Below are positions 25,270-26,326 of a stretch of 26,326 nt of DNA, in pieces. The DNA lies in NCBI GenBank assembly GCA_964354135.1, contig CAYGZA010000053.1, forward strand, positions 1 through 26,326, given 5' to 3'. The notes beneath the pieces are model-generated. The model saw nothing but the letters and a program-made list of their open reading frames with translations, was not told where the DNA came from and did not search any database. The translations under genes and the position numbers were made by a program. Position 1 is the first letter of the stretch; every line of letters starts with the position of its first letter. Source of the DNA: CAYGZA01 sp964354135. Lineage in GTDB: Bacteria; Planctomycetota; Planctomycetia; Pirellulales; Thermoguttaceae.

Positions 25270-26326
25270 CTAGGCCATTGCCTCTGCACGCCGCCGGGCA
25301 CAGTCCCAGTGGAAGTAGGAAAGCGGGTGCTTGACCTCCAGGCCCTTCGGGTTGAACGGGTGGATCGCCTCCTTGAGGGCCAGCCCGCGGACTTCGATCC
25401 GCTTCGGGTCGATCGCCCCCACGCCCGCTGAGGCCAGAAGCTTCAGGTGGTTGTCGCCCTGGAAGGGGAACTGCCCGTGGTCGGCCTCGGGATTGTAGCC
25501 CATCGCGACCGTGCAGATCGCGTCGGTCGAGACGCCGTTGCGGCCGGCGAAGATCAGCTTGGGCTCGATCGGCTCGGCGCCCTTGATCCAGGGTCCTTCG
25601 CCGCCGCGGTTGGTCTGGATGCCGTCGATGATCGCCAGGTCCACCGGCCGGGCCATGAACAGGTCCGCGGTAATGCCCGGCACGCGGTGCTGCCAACTCC
25701 CCACCGGCCAGCCGTGGTCCAGCTCGCCAGGCACACCGGCCGGCACCTTGCGGTTGGCGAAGTGAAACAGGGCGTTACGGGCCGTCGTGGTGTTCTCGTT
25801 GGGGGCGTCGTCGCCATAGAGCGAGGGCGGGGCGATTCCAAAGAGATTCTTGACGGCCATCGTGACGCCGGCGCAGCCGTGGTCCTTCATCTTGGCCAGG
25901 GAGATGAACACGTCGGTCTTTTCGTAGGCCTGGTTGACGTCGAAGGCCGGATAGATCAATCCGCCCCCGGGGACTGCCAGCCGGCTGTACTTGGGGAAGC
26001 GCCCGCGGTTGCGGGTATCGAGGAACTCGACGCGGTGCCCGCCCGCCGCCTTGATCCCCTGCACGTCCCAGCCCAGGCCGGAAAGGACTTCCTCGGGCGT
26101 CTTGCGGGAATACTGGCCTTCGACCAGCACGATCCGCTTCGCGCCGGCGTCGTAGAGCGCGGAGCAGACGGCGGCCACGATCCCAGGATGGACGTGGTAG
26201 GTCTGGTGGGGCTCCAGCCCGCCGAGCTTGCCCGCCGCGCCGCCGGTGAGGTTCAGTTTCACTGTGACGGTCTTGTTTTCGACCAGCTTCTTGATCCCGC
26301 CGATCAGGTCGAGGGCCTCGTCGAGC
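25270..26326 (-). CDS. DUF362 domain-containing protein (5' partial)
   Basis: The frame is open to the right edge on the minus strand. The codons upstream of the GTG at 26262 read as good protein (ALDLIGGIKKLVENK), so the true start lies outside the window. At least 351 residues are visible. The sequence fits DUF362: TVTVKLNLTG, DVFISLAKMKDHG, AGVTMAVKNLFGI, DLAIIDGIQTNRGGEGP, KLIFAGRNGVSTDAICTVAMGYNP. DUF362 proteins are widespread in anaerobes and planctomycetes, often with a 4Fe-4S domain or Tat signal; no Cys cluster is seen in this part. Function unknown. It converges on deoC across a palindrome pair. Confidence 0.85.
   Translation of the reverse strand, partial: LDEALDLIGGIKKLVENKTVTVKLNLTGGAAGKLGGLEPHQTYHVHPGIVAAVCSALYDAGAKRIVLVEGQYSRKTPEEVLSGLGWDVQGIKAAGGHRVEFLDTRNRGRFPKYSRLAVPGGGLIYPAFDVNQAYEKTDVFISLAKMKDHGCAGVTMAVKNLFGIAPPSLYGDDAPNENTTTARNALFHFANRKVPAGVPGELDHGWPVGSWQHRVPGITADLFMARPVDLAIIDGIQTNRGGEGPWIKGAEPIEPKLIFAGRNGVSTDAICTVAMGYNPEADHGQFPFQGDNHLKLLASAGVGAIDPKRIEVRGLALKEAIHPFNPKGLEVKHPLSYFHWDCARRRAEAMA

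Noticed and set aside
26260..26262. GTG as start of the DUF362 gene
   Set aside because: The frame continues upstream to the window edge with family-like sequence and no ribosome site before the GTG.

Overview
The window reads as GC-rich chromosomal DNA of a planctomycete. The grounds are a DUF1559 domain protein, an ECF sigma factor followed by overlapping membrane and secreted genes, many secreted or lipoprotein products (SUMF1-like, FG-GAP, TolB-like, glycoside hydrolase), a prokaryotic histone-deacetylase homologue, and an unusual density of small palindromic interspersed repeats. Class or order cannot be fixed from the sequence alone; a Pirellulales-like lineage is only a guess. All genes are on the + strand except the last, which runs in from the right edge.

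Layout. (1) 1-2594: glycolate oxidase genes, the 3' end of a GlcD-GlcE fusion abutting glcF. (2) 2656-6861: a tightly overlapping four-gene operon (ECF sigma factor, single-pass membrane protein and candidate anti-sigma factor, secreted hypothetical, secreted DUF1559 protein). (3) 6862-8611: a repeat-rich spacer with a nested palindromic element, a secreted TolB-like propeller protein, then another repeat-rich spacer. (4) 8612-10519: one reading frame that joins a SUMF1-like lipoprotein domain to a complete class II histone deacetylase/acetylpolyamine amidohydrolase domain. (5) 10529-17722: an MBOAT acyltransferase and an SGNH-like partner (probable polysaccharide O-acetylation pair), two tandem paralogous secreted proteins of unknown family, and a second SUMF1-like lipoprotein. 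(6) 17838-20765: an FG-GAP/VCBS propeller protein and a secreted clan-A-like glycoside hydrolase. (7) 21054-25167: sugar metabolism genes (Gfo/Idh/MocA dehydrogenase, TIM-barrel isomerase, ROK kinase, deoxyribose-phosphate aldolase). (8) 25270 to the edge, - strand: a DUF362 protein.

How they may work together. Region 7 looks like a small cytoplasmic carbohydrate catabolic set, and the hydrolase upstream could supply its sugars. Region 5 looks like envelope or exopolysaccharide modification plus unknown secreted partners. These links are inferred from order and orientation only.

The most unusual signal is the repeat landscape. At least three unrelated palindrome families (36, 30 and 33 bp, all multiples of three) lie in frame inside coding sequences. 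The 33-bp family also has an intergenic copy that differs only by paired, stem-preserving changes. A 145-bp element with 15-bp terminal inverted repeats sits inside another palindrome and is flanked by a 9-bp direct repeat. Larger elements with inverted, internally repetitive arms sit between genes, and one arm-like copy encodes most of a signal peptide. The 33-bp palindrome also lies in the linker of the SUMF1-deacetylase fusion, just upstream of a good Shine-Dalgarno sequence followed by ATC where a start codon would be expected.
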